Origin: Neisseriaceae bacterium
GTDB lineage: Bacteria > Pseudomonadota > Gammaproteobacteria > Burkholderiales > Chromobacteriaceae
Direction: 5' to 3'
Assembly (NCBI GenBank): GCA_027484385.1
Contig: JAIXTB010000307.1
Location: forward strand, 1 to 34,495
Length of the DNA: 34,495 bases
Below the pieces are notes generated by a model. The model was not told where the DNA came from, did no database searches, and saw only the letters and a program-made list of their open reading frames with translations. Position 1 is the stretch's first letter. Every line of letters begins with the position of its first letter. Below are positions 15,168-23,523 of the stretch, piece after piece. The position numbers and the translations under genes are program-made.

Positions 15168-15379
15168 CACTAACATTTATTAGCCTAACTTATCAAGTGG
15201 CATAATGAAGTACGCCGTGCTCCCCACGCTACGATAAGCAGCGCCAACACCCACCCTTTTGGCATAACGTGCCATGCGCTTGACAGCTGTTGCCTGCCAC
15301 CTAGAATCGGCCAAAGCGAAATAGCCTGCTTCCCCACCGGGCCTGCGTACCGCACTGGCCATCGACCCTCGGAGTGCCC

Positions 15380-16882
15380 ATGCAAGACCTGTTCATCCTG
15401 GCGCTGGACCAAGGCACCACCAGCTCGCGTGCCATCTTGTTCAACCGTAGCGGCGACATGGTGGCCAGCGCGCAGAAGACGTTCCGCCAGCACTACCCGC
15501 AGCCGGGCTGGGTAGAGCACGACCCGATGGAAATCTGGGCCGGCCAGGTAGGCGTAGCGGCCGAAGCACTGGCGCGCGCCGGGGTAACGGGCAGCCAGAT
15601 CGCTGCGCTGGGCATTACCAACCAGCGCGAAACCACCGTCGTGTGGGACCGCGACACCGGCCAGCCGGTGTACAACGCCATCGTATGGCAAGACCGCCGC
15701 ACCGCCGGCTTCTGCGACGAGATACGCGCGCGCGGCCTGGCGGACACCATCCGCAACAAGACCGGCCTGCTGGTAGACGCCTATTTTTCGGCCACCAAAA
15801 TCCGCTGGATTCTGGACAACGTACCGGGTGCGCGCGAACGCGCCCTGGCCGGCAAACTGGCGTTCGGTACCATCGATAGCTGGTTGATCTGGCAACTGAC
15901 CCATGGCGCGGTGCACGTCACCGACGTGTCCAACGCCTCGCGCACCATGCTGTACAACATCCACACCCTGCAGTGGGACGACGAGCTGCTGGCCATGCTG
16001 GGCATACCGGCCAGCCTGCTGCCACAGGTAAAAAGCTCCAGCGAGGTATACGGCCATACCCACGCTGCGCACCTGGGCGCTGCTATCCCCATCGCCGGTG
16101 TGGCCGGCGACCAGCAGGCCGCGCTGTTCGGCCAGCAATGCACCCTGCCTGGCATGGTGAAAAACACCTACGGTACCGGCTGCTTCATGATGATGAACAC
16201 CGGCAACAAGCCGGTACCGTCGCATAACAAGCTGCTGACCACCATCGCCTGGCAGGTAGGCGAGCAGGTGCAGTATGCGCTGGAAGGCAGCATCTTTATG
16301 GGTGGCTCGGTGGTGAAATGGCTGCGTGACGGCCTGGGCATCATCAAGCAATCCAGCGATGTGGGCCCGCTGGCAGCCACGGTAACGGATAGCGACGGCG
16401 TGTATCTGGTACCGGCCTTTGCCGGCCTGGGCGCACCGCACTGGCATGCCCAGGCACGCGGCACGCTATCCGGCATGACGCAAGGCACCAGCGCCGCGCA
16501 CATCGCCCGTGCCGCGCTGGACAGCATTGCCTTCCAGACCATGGACGTACTCGGGGCGATGCAGGCCGACGCGGGCATCACCATCGCCGAGCTGCGCGTG
16601 GATGGCGGCGCCAGCGTCAACAACATGCTGATGCAGTTCCAGAGCGATATTCTGGGCACTGCCGTCGCGCGGCCCAAAATCACCGAGACCACGGCACTGG
16701 GCGCGGCCTACCTGGCTGGCCTGGCCGTGCGCTACTGGCAAAGCACCGACGATATCCAGGGTCAATGGCAGCTGGATACACGCTTTACCCCGCAACAAAG
16801 CGCCGACACGGTAGCCCGCTACGTGGCTGGCTGGCACCGCGCTACCCGCGCCGCCATTGCCTGGGCCGACGACCAGGGCTAA
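15380..16882 (+). CDS. glpK: Glycerol kinase
   Basis: The 500-residue protein phosphorylates glycerol to glycerol 3-phosphate with ATP. The FGGY-kinase landmarks are [15 protein letters not shown] at the N terminus (phosphate-1 loop), [27 protein letters not shown], the substrate segment [33 protein letters not shown] and the C-terminal [22 protein letters not shown]. The length is typical. The ATG at 15380 has GGAG 5 nt upstream; the in-frame GTG at 15374 overlaps that site. glpD follows after 196 nt. No glpF facilitator or glpR repressor gene is in the window. Confidence 0.97.
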   Translation: MQDLFILALDQGTTSSRAILFNRSGDMVASAQKTFRQHYPQPGWVEHDPMEIWAGQVGVAAEALARAGVTGSQIAALGITNQRETTVVWDRDTGQPVYNAIVWQDRRTAGFCDEIRARGLADTIRNKTGLLVDAYFSATKIRWILDNVPGARERALAGKLAFGTIDSWLIWQLTHGAVHVTDVSNASRTMLYNIHTLQWDDELLAMLGIPASLLPQVKSSSEVYGHTHAAHLGAAIPIAGVAGDQQAALFGQQCTLPGMVKNTYGTGCFMMMNTGNKPVPSHNKLLTTIAWQVGEQVQYALEGSIFMGGSVVKWLRDGLGIIKQSSDVGPLAATVTDSDGVYLVPAFAGLGAPHWHAQARGTLSGMTQGTSAAHIARAALDSIAFQTMDVLGAMQADAGITIAELRVDGGASVNNMLMQFQSDILGTAVARPKITETTALGAAYLAGLAVRYWQSTDDIQGQWQLDTRFTPQQSADTVARYVAGWHRATRAAIAWADDQG

Positions 16883-17078
16883 ATGCCTGCGGTACAAACG
16901 GCGCCGCCCTAGAGGGCATGCCGGGTAAACGTGCTGGCCACCCCATGCCCCAGCACAACAAAACGTCACACCTGGCACAGACACGCCATGTGTGTTCCGG
17001 GTGCTACCGCAAGACCTGCCCCGCCTATCTTCAGCATGCCCGCCTTGGGGGTAGCCAACGCAGCGCAAAGGACAGACA

Positions 17079-18578
17079 GTGGAACAGTACGATTTGCTGG
17101 TCATCGGTGGCGGTATCAACGGTGCGGGCATTGCCCGCGATGCAGCAGGGCGCGGCCTGCGCGTACTGCTGTGCGAAAAGGACGACCTGGCCGCGCATAC
17201 CTCGTCGGCCAGCACCAAGCTGATCCACGGCGGCCTGCGCTATCTGGAGTATTACGCGTTCGGCCTGGTACGCAAGGCGCTACAGGAGCGCGAAGTACTG
17301 CTGGACGCGGCCCCGCACATCATGTGGCCGCTGCGCTTCGTAATGCCGCACGACGCCGGGCAGCGCCCGGCATGGCTGATCCGCTGCGGCCTGTTCCTGT
17401 ACGACCACCTGGCACGACGCCGCCGCCTGGCAGGCAGCCAGCGCATCCGCCTTGACCGCCACCCGGCAGGCCGCCCGCTGCAAGCCCGCTACCCGCAGGG
17501 CTTTGTCTATTCCGACGGCTGGGTCAACGACGCCCGCCTGGTAGTACTGAACGCCATCGACGCCACCGAGCGCGGTGCCACCATCCTCACCCGCACCGCC
17601 TGCATCGCCGCCCGCCGCCAGGGTAACGGCTGGCAAGCCACCCTGCAGGGCGCAGGCGGTCAGCAAACCACCGTCAGCGCCCGTGCGGTAGTCAACGCCG
17701 CCGGCCCGTGGGTACAGCAGCTGCTTGGCGGCGTGATCCAGGCCCCGGCCCGCCACGCCATCCGCCTGGTAAAAGGCAGCCACATCATCGTGAAGCGCCT
17801 GTTCGATCACCCTGATGCCTACCTTTTCCAGAACCCGGACCAGCGCATCATTTTTGCCATCCCCTACGAGCAGAACTTCACCCTGATTGGCACCACCGAC
17901 GTGGAATACCACGGCGACGCCGCTCAGGTAGCCATCGATAGCGACGAAGTGGCCTACCTGTGCCAGATGAGCAACCGCTACTTCACCCAGCAGATCAGCC
18001 CGGCCGACGTGGTAGCCACCTACTCTGGCGTGCGCCCGCTGCTGGATGACGACGCGGCCAACGCCAGCGGCGTCACCCGCGACTACGCGCTGGCGCTGGA
18101 CACCGACGGCGCACCGCTGCTGTCGGTATTCGGCGGCAAAATCACCACCTACCGCAAGCTGGCCGAACAAGTGGTAGACCAGCTGGCGCCGCTACTGGGC
18201 AACACGCGGCCAACGTGGACGGCTGGCGCGCACCTGCCAGGCGGCCAGCTGCCCGGCGGCGACTTCGACGCCTTCGTGGCAACACTGCAAGCCGACAAGC
18301 CCTGGCTACCCGCCGCGCTGGCGCTACGCCTGGCCCGCGCCTACGGCAGCCGCGTACACACCGTGCTGGGCAACGCCACCACGCTAGCAGGCCTGGGGGC
18401 GGAGATTCAGCCCGGCCTGTATGAAGCCGAGCTGCGCTACCTGGTAGAAAAAGAATGGGCCACCTGCGCCGACGACATCCTGTGGCGGCGCAGCAAGCTG
18501 CGCCTGCACCTGCCAGCGGGGGCGGATGCGGCGGTGGAGGCCTGGCTGGCCCGTAACAACGGGCAGCCTAGGTACTAA
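17079..18578 (+). CDS. glpD: Aerobic glycerol-3-phosphate dehydrogenase
   Basis: The 499-residue membrane-associated flavoprotein oxidises glycerol 3-phosphate to dihydroxyacetone phosphate and passes electrons to quinone. The FAD-binding Rossmann motif is at the extreme N terminus (YDLLVIGGGINGAGIARDAAGRG), followed by SSASTKLIHGGLRYLE. Later come SDGWVNDARLVVLNA, VVNAAGPWV, IPYEQNFTLIGTTDVEY and VFGGKITTYRKLAE. The start codon is GTG at 17079 with AAAGGA 6 nt upstream. With glpK it forms the glycerol degradation route into glycolysis. Its stop lies 20 nt from the stop of the convergent exporter gene. Confidence 0.97.
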   Translation: MEQYDLLVIGGGINGAGIARDAAGRGLRVLLCEKDDLAAHTSSASTKLIHGGLRYLEYYAFGLVRKALQEREVLLDAAPHIMWPLRFVMPHDAGQRPAWLIRCGLFLYDHLARRRRLAGSQRIRLDRHPAGRPLQARYPQGFVYSDGWVNDARLVVLNAIDATERGATILTRTACIAARRQGNGWQATLQGAGGQQTTVSARAVVNAAGPWVQQLLGGVIQAPARHAIRLVKGSHIIVKRLFDHPDAYLFQNPDQRIIFAIPYEQNFTLIGTTDVEYHGDAAQVAIDSDEVAYLCQMSNRYFTQQISPADVVATYSGVRPLLDDDAANASGVTRDYALALDTDGAPLLSVFGGKITTYRKLAEQVVDQLAPLLGNTRPTWTAGAHLPGGQLPGGDFDAFVATLQADKPWLPAALALRLARAYGSRVHTVLGNATTLAGLGAEIQPGLYEAELRYLVEKEWATCADDILWRRSKLRLHLPAGADAAVEAWLARNNGQPRY

Positions 18579-18598
18579 CAGAAGACTTGGCCACAACC

Positions 18599-19228
18599 TC
18601 AGCGCGATGGCTGCAATGCCATGCGCACCGCCAATGCGGCCAGCACACCGCCCATCAGATAACGCTGTAGCGCCAGCCAGTGCGGACGGCGGGCAAAACC
18701 GGTGGCTATCCTGGCAGCAAACAGCACAATCAGCAGGTTTACCGTAAAACTGATCGCGATCTGGGCCAGCCCCAGCTGCAGGCTCTGCCGGAACACACTC
18801 CCCGCGCCCGGTACCACGAACTGCGGCAGGATAGAAAAATAAAACACGGCAATCTTGGGGTTCAGCACATTGGTAAGGAAGCCCATCATGAAGAGTCGGA
18901 CGGGTGAGTCGGCCACTAGCTCGCGGGTAGCGAACGGCGACCGACCACCAGGCTGCCATGCCTGCCAGGCCAGCCACATCAGATAGACCGCACCGCCCCA
19001 TTTCAGCGCTGCGTAGGCAAAGGGCACTGCCAGAAACAGCGCTGTCAGCCCCAAAGCCGCCGCCAGCATGTGCAGTAAAAATCCTGCCACCACGCCCAGT
19101 AGCGATATCAGACCGGCACCACGCCCCTGGCACACGCTACGCGATAGCAGGTAAACCATATTCGGCCCCGGTGTCAGCACCATCAATAGTGCGGCACCCG
19201 CAAACATGGCCCATTGGCTTGTATTCAT
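18599..19228 (-). CDS. LysE/RhtB family amino-acid exporter
   Basis: This 209-residue inner-membrane protein has about six hydrophobic segments and the LysE/RhtB signature: LLMVLTPGPNMVYLLSRSV near the N terminus, KWGGAVYLMWLAWQAW, and FMMGFLTNVLNPKIAVFYFSILPQFV. The ATG at 19228 has AAGGGAAA upstream. The family exports amino acids, homoserine lactones or similar small molecules; the substrate cannot be told from sequence. It stands alone, convergent with glpD. Confidence 0.92.
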   Translation of the reverse strand: MNTSQWAMFAGAALLMVLTPGPNMVYLLSRSVCQGRGAGLISLLGVVAGFLLHMLAAALGLTALFLAVPFAYAALKWGGAVYLMWLAWQAWQPGGRSPFATRELVADSPVRLFMMGFLTNVLNPKIAVFYFSILPQFVVPGAGSVFRQSLQLGLAQIAISFTVNLLIVLFAARIATGFARRPHWLALQRYLMGGVLAALAVRMALQPSR

Positions 19229-19593
19229 CGGCTTTCCCTTTTGGTGATGGCGCGTCACAGGCGGCACCATTACCACCATGTCATAATGATTATCCTAAAT
19301 ACGGTAGAGAAGAGGCAAGCCGCCGTTGCACATGTAACCTTGTCCAGTACCACCTGCATTTTCACGCCACCGGCTAATCACTAAACAATACATTAAGGCT
19401 GTACCACCTGCGCCGGGTGCTACCCAAAGCTGGCATGCCGAAAAGGGCATAAGCTAGCCCTCGCCTTCGATACAAGGTTGGCCGCAGTCGTGGCGCACGC
19501 GCGCGCCCCCGTGGCATACCCTGCCCTATCGCACCGTGGGCAGCCGCAGGGCTTTTGCGCATAATGACCCGTCCACTTCGCGGCGCACTCATC
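19229..19593. other. 365-nt intergenic region between the exporter and lipid kinase genes
   Basis: No gene was found here. The left part (about 19281-19400) is AT-rich and should hold the exporter's promoter on the minus strand. An 11-nt direct repeat GTACCACCTGC occurs at 19347-19357 and 19401-19411. An exact copy of the repeated motif is at 19476-19486. CATAAT at 19560-19565 may be the -10 of the lipid kinase gene. Confidence 0.6.
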
Positions 19594-20511
19594 ATGGCTA
19601 CCCCCTCCCGCATCGTCTTCATCCTGCATGGCCGGCACCGCCCGCAAGGCCTGCCCGAGCACCTGCTGGCGCCGCTGCGTGCCGATTTCGACGTAGATGT
19701 ACTGATGACCAGCAGCGCCGACAGCGCCACCCGCTACGCGCGCGAAGCGGCGCTATCCGGTGCGCGCTGGGTGGTGGCCGTGGGTGGCGACGGCACCGTG
19801 CACGAGGTGGTGAACGGCCTGATGAGCGTGCCAGAGGCCGCCCGCCGCGATGTCGCCCTGGCGGTGCTGCCCACCGGCACCGGCAACGACTTTGTGCGCA
19901 GCCTGGGCAGCGGCGACAGCCTGGCCGGCTTGATCGGGCTGATGGCGGCCGGGCAGGTACACGCGCTGGACCTGATTCGCGTGACGCTGGCAGATGGCAG
20001 CGTGCGCTGGTGCAACAATATCGGCAGCATCGGCATTACCAGCGATATCGTGCGCCGCGTTAAAGCCATGCCGGCACGGCTGCCGGCCAGCCTGGCGTTT
20101 TACAGCGCCGTCACTACCGCGCTGTTGCGCTGGCAGCCGCAACCCATGCGGCTGACGCTGGATGGCGAGCTTATCGAGGGGCGCTTTACCTGCGTGTCGG
20201 CGGCCAACGGGCGCTTTTTCGGTAGCGGGCTGGGCATTGCCCCCGAGGCACAGCTGGACGACGGCCTGATGGAAGTGGTGCTGATCGATAATGCCGGCAG
20301 CCTGGACTTTATCCGCCTGCTACCGCAGCTACGCCAGGCACAGCGGCTGGCCGACCCGCGTGTGCGCTACCTGCGCGGTCGCGTGCTGCAGGTAGCGGGC
20401 GAGCCGGCACGCTGCCCGCTGGAGCTGGACGGCGAGCTGGCAGGCCACGCCCCGGTGCGCTTCGAGCTGGTACCGGGGGCACTGCGCTGCCTGCGCCGCC
20501 TGCCGGGCTGA
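19594..20511 (+). CDS. Diacylglycerol kinase-fold lipid kinase (YegS/DgkB type)
   Basis: The 305-residue protein has the diacylglycerol kinase catalytic fold. The nucleotide-binding motif is VVAVGGDGTVHEVVNGL (about residues 60-76) and LAVLPTGTGNDFVRSLG follows. NNIGSIGITSDIV lies in the middle, and the C-terminal half has ANGRFFGSGLGIAPEAQLDDGLMEVVLID and the LELDGE motif that closes the domain. It phosphorylates a lipid alcohol such as diacylglycerol or a sphingoid-type base at the membrane surface. The start at 19594 was chosen because a -10-like CATAAT (19560-19565) makes the upstream ATG at 19564 unlikely. The queC promoter follows directly. Confidence 0.87.
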   Translation: MATPSRIVFILHGRHRPQGLPEHLLAPLRADFDVDVLMTSSADSATRYAREAALSGARWVVAVGGDGTVHEVVNGLMSVPEAARRDVALAVLPTGTGNDFVRSLGSGDSLAGLIGLMAAGQVHALDLIRVTLADGSVRWCNNIGSIGITSDIVRRVKAMPARLPASLAFYSAVTTALLRWQPQPMRLTLDGELIEGRFTCVSAANGRFFGSGLGIAPEAQLDDGLMEVVLIDNAGSLDFIRLLPQLRQAQRLADPRVRYLRGRVLQVAGEPARCPLELDGELAGHAPVRFELVPGALRCLRRLPG

Positions 20512-20538
20512 CAACGCCACGCCCGACACCAGCTAGGG

Positions 20539-20544
20539 TATAAT
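20539..20544 (+). promoter_or_regulatory. Perfect -10 element upstream of queC
   Basis: TATAAT lies 78 nt before the queC ATG. No convincing -35 at 17 bp was found; CTGACA at 20508-20513 is 25 bp away. The leader contains short complementary stretches but no recognisable preQ1 aptamer. Confidence 0.55.
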
Positions 20545-20622
20545 GGCCGGTTTTTCGCGCCGGGTGAGACCGATCCCGTGTGCGTCTATGCTGAATAACC
20601 TCGACTGTTTTTCGACGGAACC

Positions 20623-21318
20623 ATGACCAAGACACCTAAAGCCCTTGTCGTTCTTTCTGGCGGCCAGGACTCCACTACCTGCCTGTACTGGGCCCTGCGC
20701 GAATTCGGTGCGGCCAACGTAGAAGCCGTGACCTTCGACTACGGCCAGCGCCACCGCGTGGAGCTGGACTGCGCGCGCAAGATTGCCCAGCTGGCCGGCG
20801 TGCGCCAGACCGTGCTGCCTATCGACACCTTTGCCGCCATCGGCGGTAACGCGCTGACCGACGACAGCATCGCGCCGGAAGAAGGCACCCGTGACGACGC
20901 CGACACCGCGCTGCCTAATACCTTCGTGCCTGGCCGCAACCTGGTGTTCCTCAGCTTTGCTGCCGCGCTGGCCTACACCCGCGGCATCGAGCACGTGGTG
21001 ACCGGTGTGGCGCAAACCGACTACTCCGGCTACCCGGACTGCCGCGAAAACACCCTGAAGGCACTGGAGCTGGCGCTGCGCCTGGGCATGGATAGCCGCG
21101 TGACCCTGCACACACCGCTGATGTTCATGAGCAAGGCCGACACCGTGCGCCTGGCGCAGGACGTGGGCGCCATGGACGCCATGGCCTGGAGCCACACCTG
21201 CTACAACGGTGAAGTCCCCCCCTGCGGCCGCTGCGCCTCGTGCGAGCTGCGCGCCAAAGGCTTTGCCGAGGCCGGCGTGGCCGACCCGCTGGTCGTACGT
21301 ACCGGAGGTGCCGCATGA
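20623..21318 (+). CDS. queC: 7-cyano-7-deazaguanine synthase QueC
   Basis: The 231-residue enzyme converts 7-carboxy-7-deazaguanine to preQ0 using ammonia and ATP. The PP-loop motif is [13 protein letters not shown] near residues 9-21. TFDYGQRH and [13 protein letters not shown] follow, and the zinc site is the C-terminal [15 protein letters not shown] cluster. It is the first gene of queC-queD-queE; its TGA overlaps the next ATG as ATGA. The pathway supplies queuosine for tRNA wobble positions. Confidence 0.97.
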   Translation: MTKTPKALVVLSGGQDSTTCLYWALREFGAANVEAVTFDYGQRHRVELDCARKIAQLAGVRQTVLPIDTFAAIGGNALTDDSIAPEEGTRDDADTALPNTFVPGRNLVFLSFAAALAYTRGIEHVVTGVAQTDYSGYPDCRENTLKALELALRLGMDSRVTLHTPLMFMSKADTVRLAQDVGAMDAMAWSHTCYNGEVPPCGRCASCELRAKGFAEAGVADPLVVRTGGAA

Positions 21319-22325
21319 ACGCCCGCCACCATCTGCTAGGCGCCGGTTTTGAAGCAGCGCGCAGCCTGCCGGGCGTGGGCGAACACGGCCACAGCTTTCG
21401 CGTGCAGCTGCGCACCGCCGCGCTGCCGGACACCCTGCCCGCGCTGCAAGGCGCCCTGCAACAGGCGGTAGCGCCGTTTCACTACGGCAATATCAGCCAG
21501 CACCTGGCCGATGCTAGCGACCTGTCGCTGGCCCGCCACCTGCTGGCCGCCTGCGGCCAACCCGGCAGCCTGCACCTGGCCAGCGCGCCGGACCGTGGCG
21601 TGCTGCTGGGCGAGGATGGCCGCGAGTACGTGTACTTCGATACCCGCTTTGAAGCCGCGCACCAGCTGCCGCACGTACCGCCCGGCCACAAATGCGGCCG
21701 CCTGCACGGCCACGGCTTTGGCGTACGCATCGTTGCCGACGCGCGCCATGCCTCGCTGAACGACATCCTGCTGCAAGCCTGGCCACCGCTGTTTGCCCAG
21801 CTGAACCACCGCTACCTCAACAACATCCCCGGCCTGGACAACCCCACCAGCGAGGTGATGGCCGCCTGGCTGTACCAGCAGCTGCAGCCACGCCTGCCCG
21901 GCCTGGCCTGGGTGGAAGTACGCGAAACGCACACCGCCGGCAGCCAGTTTGATGGCCACACCTACCGCATCTGGAAAGAACAGCACTTTGAAAGCGCGGT
22001 GCCGTTTGACGCCGCCGGCAACTACACCGGCCACAGCTACCTGATCCGCTTGATGCTGCAAGGCAGCGTAGACCGCGTGATGGGCTGGGTGCTGGACTTT
22101 GGCGACGTCAAAGACCGCTTCAAGCCCATCTACCGCCAGCTGGACCACAACCCGCTGGACAAGCTCAGCGGCATCCGCGCAGCCGACGCCGGCAGCGTGG
22201 CCGAATGGGTGCACGGCGAGCTCAAGCCGCTGGTACCGGAGCTATCGCGCATTGACCTGATGGAAACCCCGGAACAAGGCGTCTCGCTGACCTTCCGTGG
22301 CGACATGCAGTGGCCGTTGCTGTAA
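21315..22325 (+). CDS. queD: Triple-domain QueD-like 6-carboxytetrahydropterin synthase
   Basis: At 336 residues this is nearly three times E. coli QueD (about 120). Three T-fold repeats can be traced. Domain 1 (about 3-105; [24 protein letters not shown]) has lost the first zinc His and the catalytic Cys. Domain 2 (about 106-220; [25 protein letters not shown]) keeps His116, Cys127, His131, His133, His165 and Glu204, but lacks the DFxxLK segment and has Asn in place of the Asp before His165. Domain 3 (about 222-330) keeps [22 protein letters not shown] (Asp277, His278) and Glu317 but has no full zinc site. Active-site parts thus seem split between domains 2 and 3. It makes 6-carboxytetrahydropterin in queuosine synthesis. 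The upstream extension reads queC in another frame. Confidence 0.93.
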   Translation: MNARHHLLGAGFEAARSLPGVGEHGHSFRVQLRTAALPDTLPALQGALQQAVAPFHYGNISQHLADASDLSLARHLLAACGQPGSLHLASAPDRGVLLGEDGREYVYFDTRFEAAHQLPHVPPGHKCGRLHGHGFGVRIVADARHASLNDILLQAWPPLFAQLNHRYLNNIPGLDNPTSEVMAAWLYQQLQPRLPGLAWVEVRETHTAGSQFDGHTYRIWKEQHFESAVPFDAAGNYTGHSYLIRLMLQGSVDRVMGWVLDFGDVKDRFKPIYRQLDHNPLDKLSGIRAADAGSVAEWVHGELKPLVPELSRIDLMETPEQGVSLTFRGDMQWPLL

Positions 22326-22335
22326 GGGGGTAAAT

Positions 22336-22977
22336 ATGGCGAACTACACCGTAAAAGAGATCTTCTACACCCTGCAGGGCGAAGGCCGCCAGGCAGGCCG
22401 CGCAGCGGTATTCTGCCGCTTTAGCGGCTGTAACCTGTGGAGCGGGCGCGAAGAAGACCGCAGCAAGGCCATCTGCCAGTTCTGCGATACCGATTTTGTC
22501 GGCACCGGCCCCGACGGCGGCAAGTTTGCCACCGCCGCCGAGCTGGCCGCGCGCATTGCCGCCACCTGGCCGGCCGCTGCCACCGGCGGCCAACCTTATG
22601 TGGTGTTTACCGGCGGTGAGCCGCTGCTGCAGCTGGACGAGCCGCTGATCGACGCCCTGCACGCGCTGGGTTTCGAGGTCGCAGTGGAAACCAACGGCAG
22701 CCTGCCGGCGCCGCGCGGCATAGACTGGATCTGCGTCAGCCCCAAAGCCGGCGCCGACTGGGTACAGCGCAGCGGCCACGAGCTGAAGCTGGTCTACCCG
22801 CAGCCCACCCTGCTGCCAGGCGAGCTACCCGCCGATCTGCAGTTTGACCACCTGTACCTGCAGCCGATGGACAGCCCGCTGCAGCGCCAGAATACGCAGG
22901 AAGCCATTGCCTGGTGCATGGCCCACCCGGCCTGGCGGCTGTCGGTGCAAACGCACAAGGTGGTGAACATCCGTTAA
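22336..22977 (+). CDS. queE: 7-carboxy-7-deazaguanine synthase QueE (radical SAM)
   Basis: The 213-residue protein catalyses the radical ring contraction of 6-carboxytetrahydropterin to 7-carboxy-7-deazaguanine. The substrate-side EIFYTLQGEGRQAGRAAVFCRFSGCNLW is typical. The iron-sulfur cluster ligands follow the expanded QueE spacing Cys32-x14-Cys47-x2-Cys50, with the insertion SGREEDRSKAI. VVFTGGEPLLQLD and AVETNGSLPAP bind SAM. The ATG at 22336 lies 10 nt after queD with AAGGGGG before it. It closes the que operon and a terminator follows. Confidence 0.96.
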   Translation: MANYTVKEIFYTLQGEGRQAGRAAVFCRFSGCNLWSGREEDRSKAICQFCDTDFVGTGPDGGKFATAAELAARIAATWPAAATGGQPYVVFTGGEPLLQLDEPLIDALHALGFEVAVETNGSLPAPRGIDWICVSPKAGADWVQRSGHELKLVYPQPTLLPGELPADLQFDHLYLQPMDSPLQRQNTQEAIAWCMAHPAWRLSVQTHKVVNIR

Positions 22978-23016
22978 GCCCGTGTCTGGCCATTGCGGCC
23001 AACCTTGCCTGACACC

Positions 23017-23050
23017 AACCCTGCCTGCTACACAGACAGGGTTTTGTTTT
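23017..23050 (+). terminator. Rho-independent terminator of the que operon
   Basis: AACCCTG (23017-23023) pairs with CAGGGTT (23037-23043), followed by TTGTTTT. An exact repeated motif (22994-23004) sits between the queE stop and this hairpin. Confidence 0.75.
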
Positions 23051-23148
23051 GCCCATCCCTGCCGTTACACAAGCCACACAAAAAGACACTCGAAAATTTT
23101 TTTGCGGCAGTGTGTAATGAACTGCAATGTGGGCCGACTAAAGCTGGT

Positions 23149-23168
23149 AACGCGATACAACACGCGTT
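23149..23168 (+). promoter_or_regulatory. Inverted repeat upstream of the bufferin operon
   Basis: AACGCG (23149-23154) and CGCGTT (23163-23168) are perfect arms around 8 nt, 31 nt before the bufA start. It is a candidate operator for the operon; no standard sigma-70 promoter or clear ECF promoter was recognised nearby. Confidence 0.4.
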
Positions 23169-23199
23169 CCAAACCCACTTTCTACACAGGAGAATCACC

Positions 23200-23457
23200 A
23201 TGTCCGCTACCTCCAAAACCCTGCTGGTTTCTGCACTGTCCGCTGCCATCGCCATGGCTGCCGTGAGCGCCCCGGCCGCCGCTGCCGACAAGGAAAAATG
23301 CTACGGCATCGCCATGGCTGGCAAAAACGACTGTGCCGCCAATGGCCACAGCTGCGCCGGCCAGTCCAAGATGGACAAAGACGGTACCGAGTGGAAATAC
23401 GTGGCCAAAGGCAGCTGCACCAAGATGAACGGCACGCTGGAACCAATGAAGAAGTAA
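23200..23457 (+). CDS. bufA: Bufferin precursor peptide (DUF2282 family, BufA/GigA)
   Basis: This 85-residue precursor has a Sec signal peptide (residues 1 to about 29, APAAAA before DKEKC) and a short mature part with four cysteines at 34, 45, 52 and 73. The segments EKCYGIAMAGKNDCA, GHSCAGQ and YVAKGSC are the DUF2282 hallmarks. In the bufferin systems of Caulobacter, and in the homologous gold-induced gig operon of Legionella, such peptides are modified at cysteines by an MNIO enzyme and exported, where they bind copper. An AGGAG site sits 7 nt before the ATG. A hairpin 22 nt after the stop separates it from the enzyme genes and would raise precursor dosage. Modification of these cysteines is inferred from the family. 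Confidence 0.92.
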   Translation: MSATSKTLLVSALSAAIAMAAVSAPAAAADKEKCYGIAMAGKNDCAANGHSCAGQSKMDKDGTEWKYVAKGSCTKMNGTLEPMKK

Positions 23458-23479
23458 GCCTGCTGCGGCTTGCTGCATG

Positions 23480-23500
23480 ACGGGGCTGCGGCCCCGTTTC
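23480..23500 (+). terminator. Hairpin between bufA and bufB (partial terminator or RNA stabiliser)
   Basis: ACGGGGC (23480-23486) pairs perfectly with GCCCCGT (23491-23497) around a TGCG loop, followed by a broken T-rich tail (TTCTGTTTCTG). Placed between a RiPP precursor and its enzyme gene, it probably lets only part of transcription through or protects the bufA message. Confidence 0.75.
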
Positions 23501-23523
23501 TGTTTCTGCCCGGGTACCCTGCC

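Noticed and set aside
16883-17078. A regulatory RNA or terminator in the glpK-glpD gap
   Set aside because: Only short self-complementary stretches such as GCCCTAGAGGGC occur, without a T-run or a stable extended fold.
19347-19411. Direct repeat GTACCACCTGC as an attachment site or transposon end
   Set aside because: It is only two 11-nt copies with no mobile gene, target duplication or inverted ends nearby.
20545-20622. A preQ1 riboswitch in the queC leader
   Set aside because: The 78-nt leader has short complementary stretches, but no preQ1 aptamer pattern, no A-rich tail and no stem masking the ribosome binding site.
23060-23170. An ECF-sigma promoter before bufA (GTAACG or GTTACA with a downstream CG-rich -10)
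   Set aside because: Neither candidate has a -10 at the correct distance, so I report only the inverted repeat.
22993-23199. An N-terminal extension of the bufferin precursor
   Set aside because: The in-frame upstream codons cross the que terminator and lack any signal; the ATG at 23200 has a good AGGAG and starts a signal peptide.
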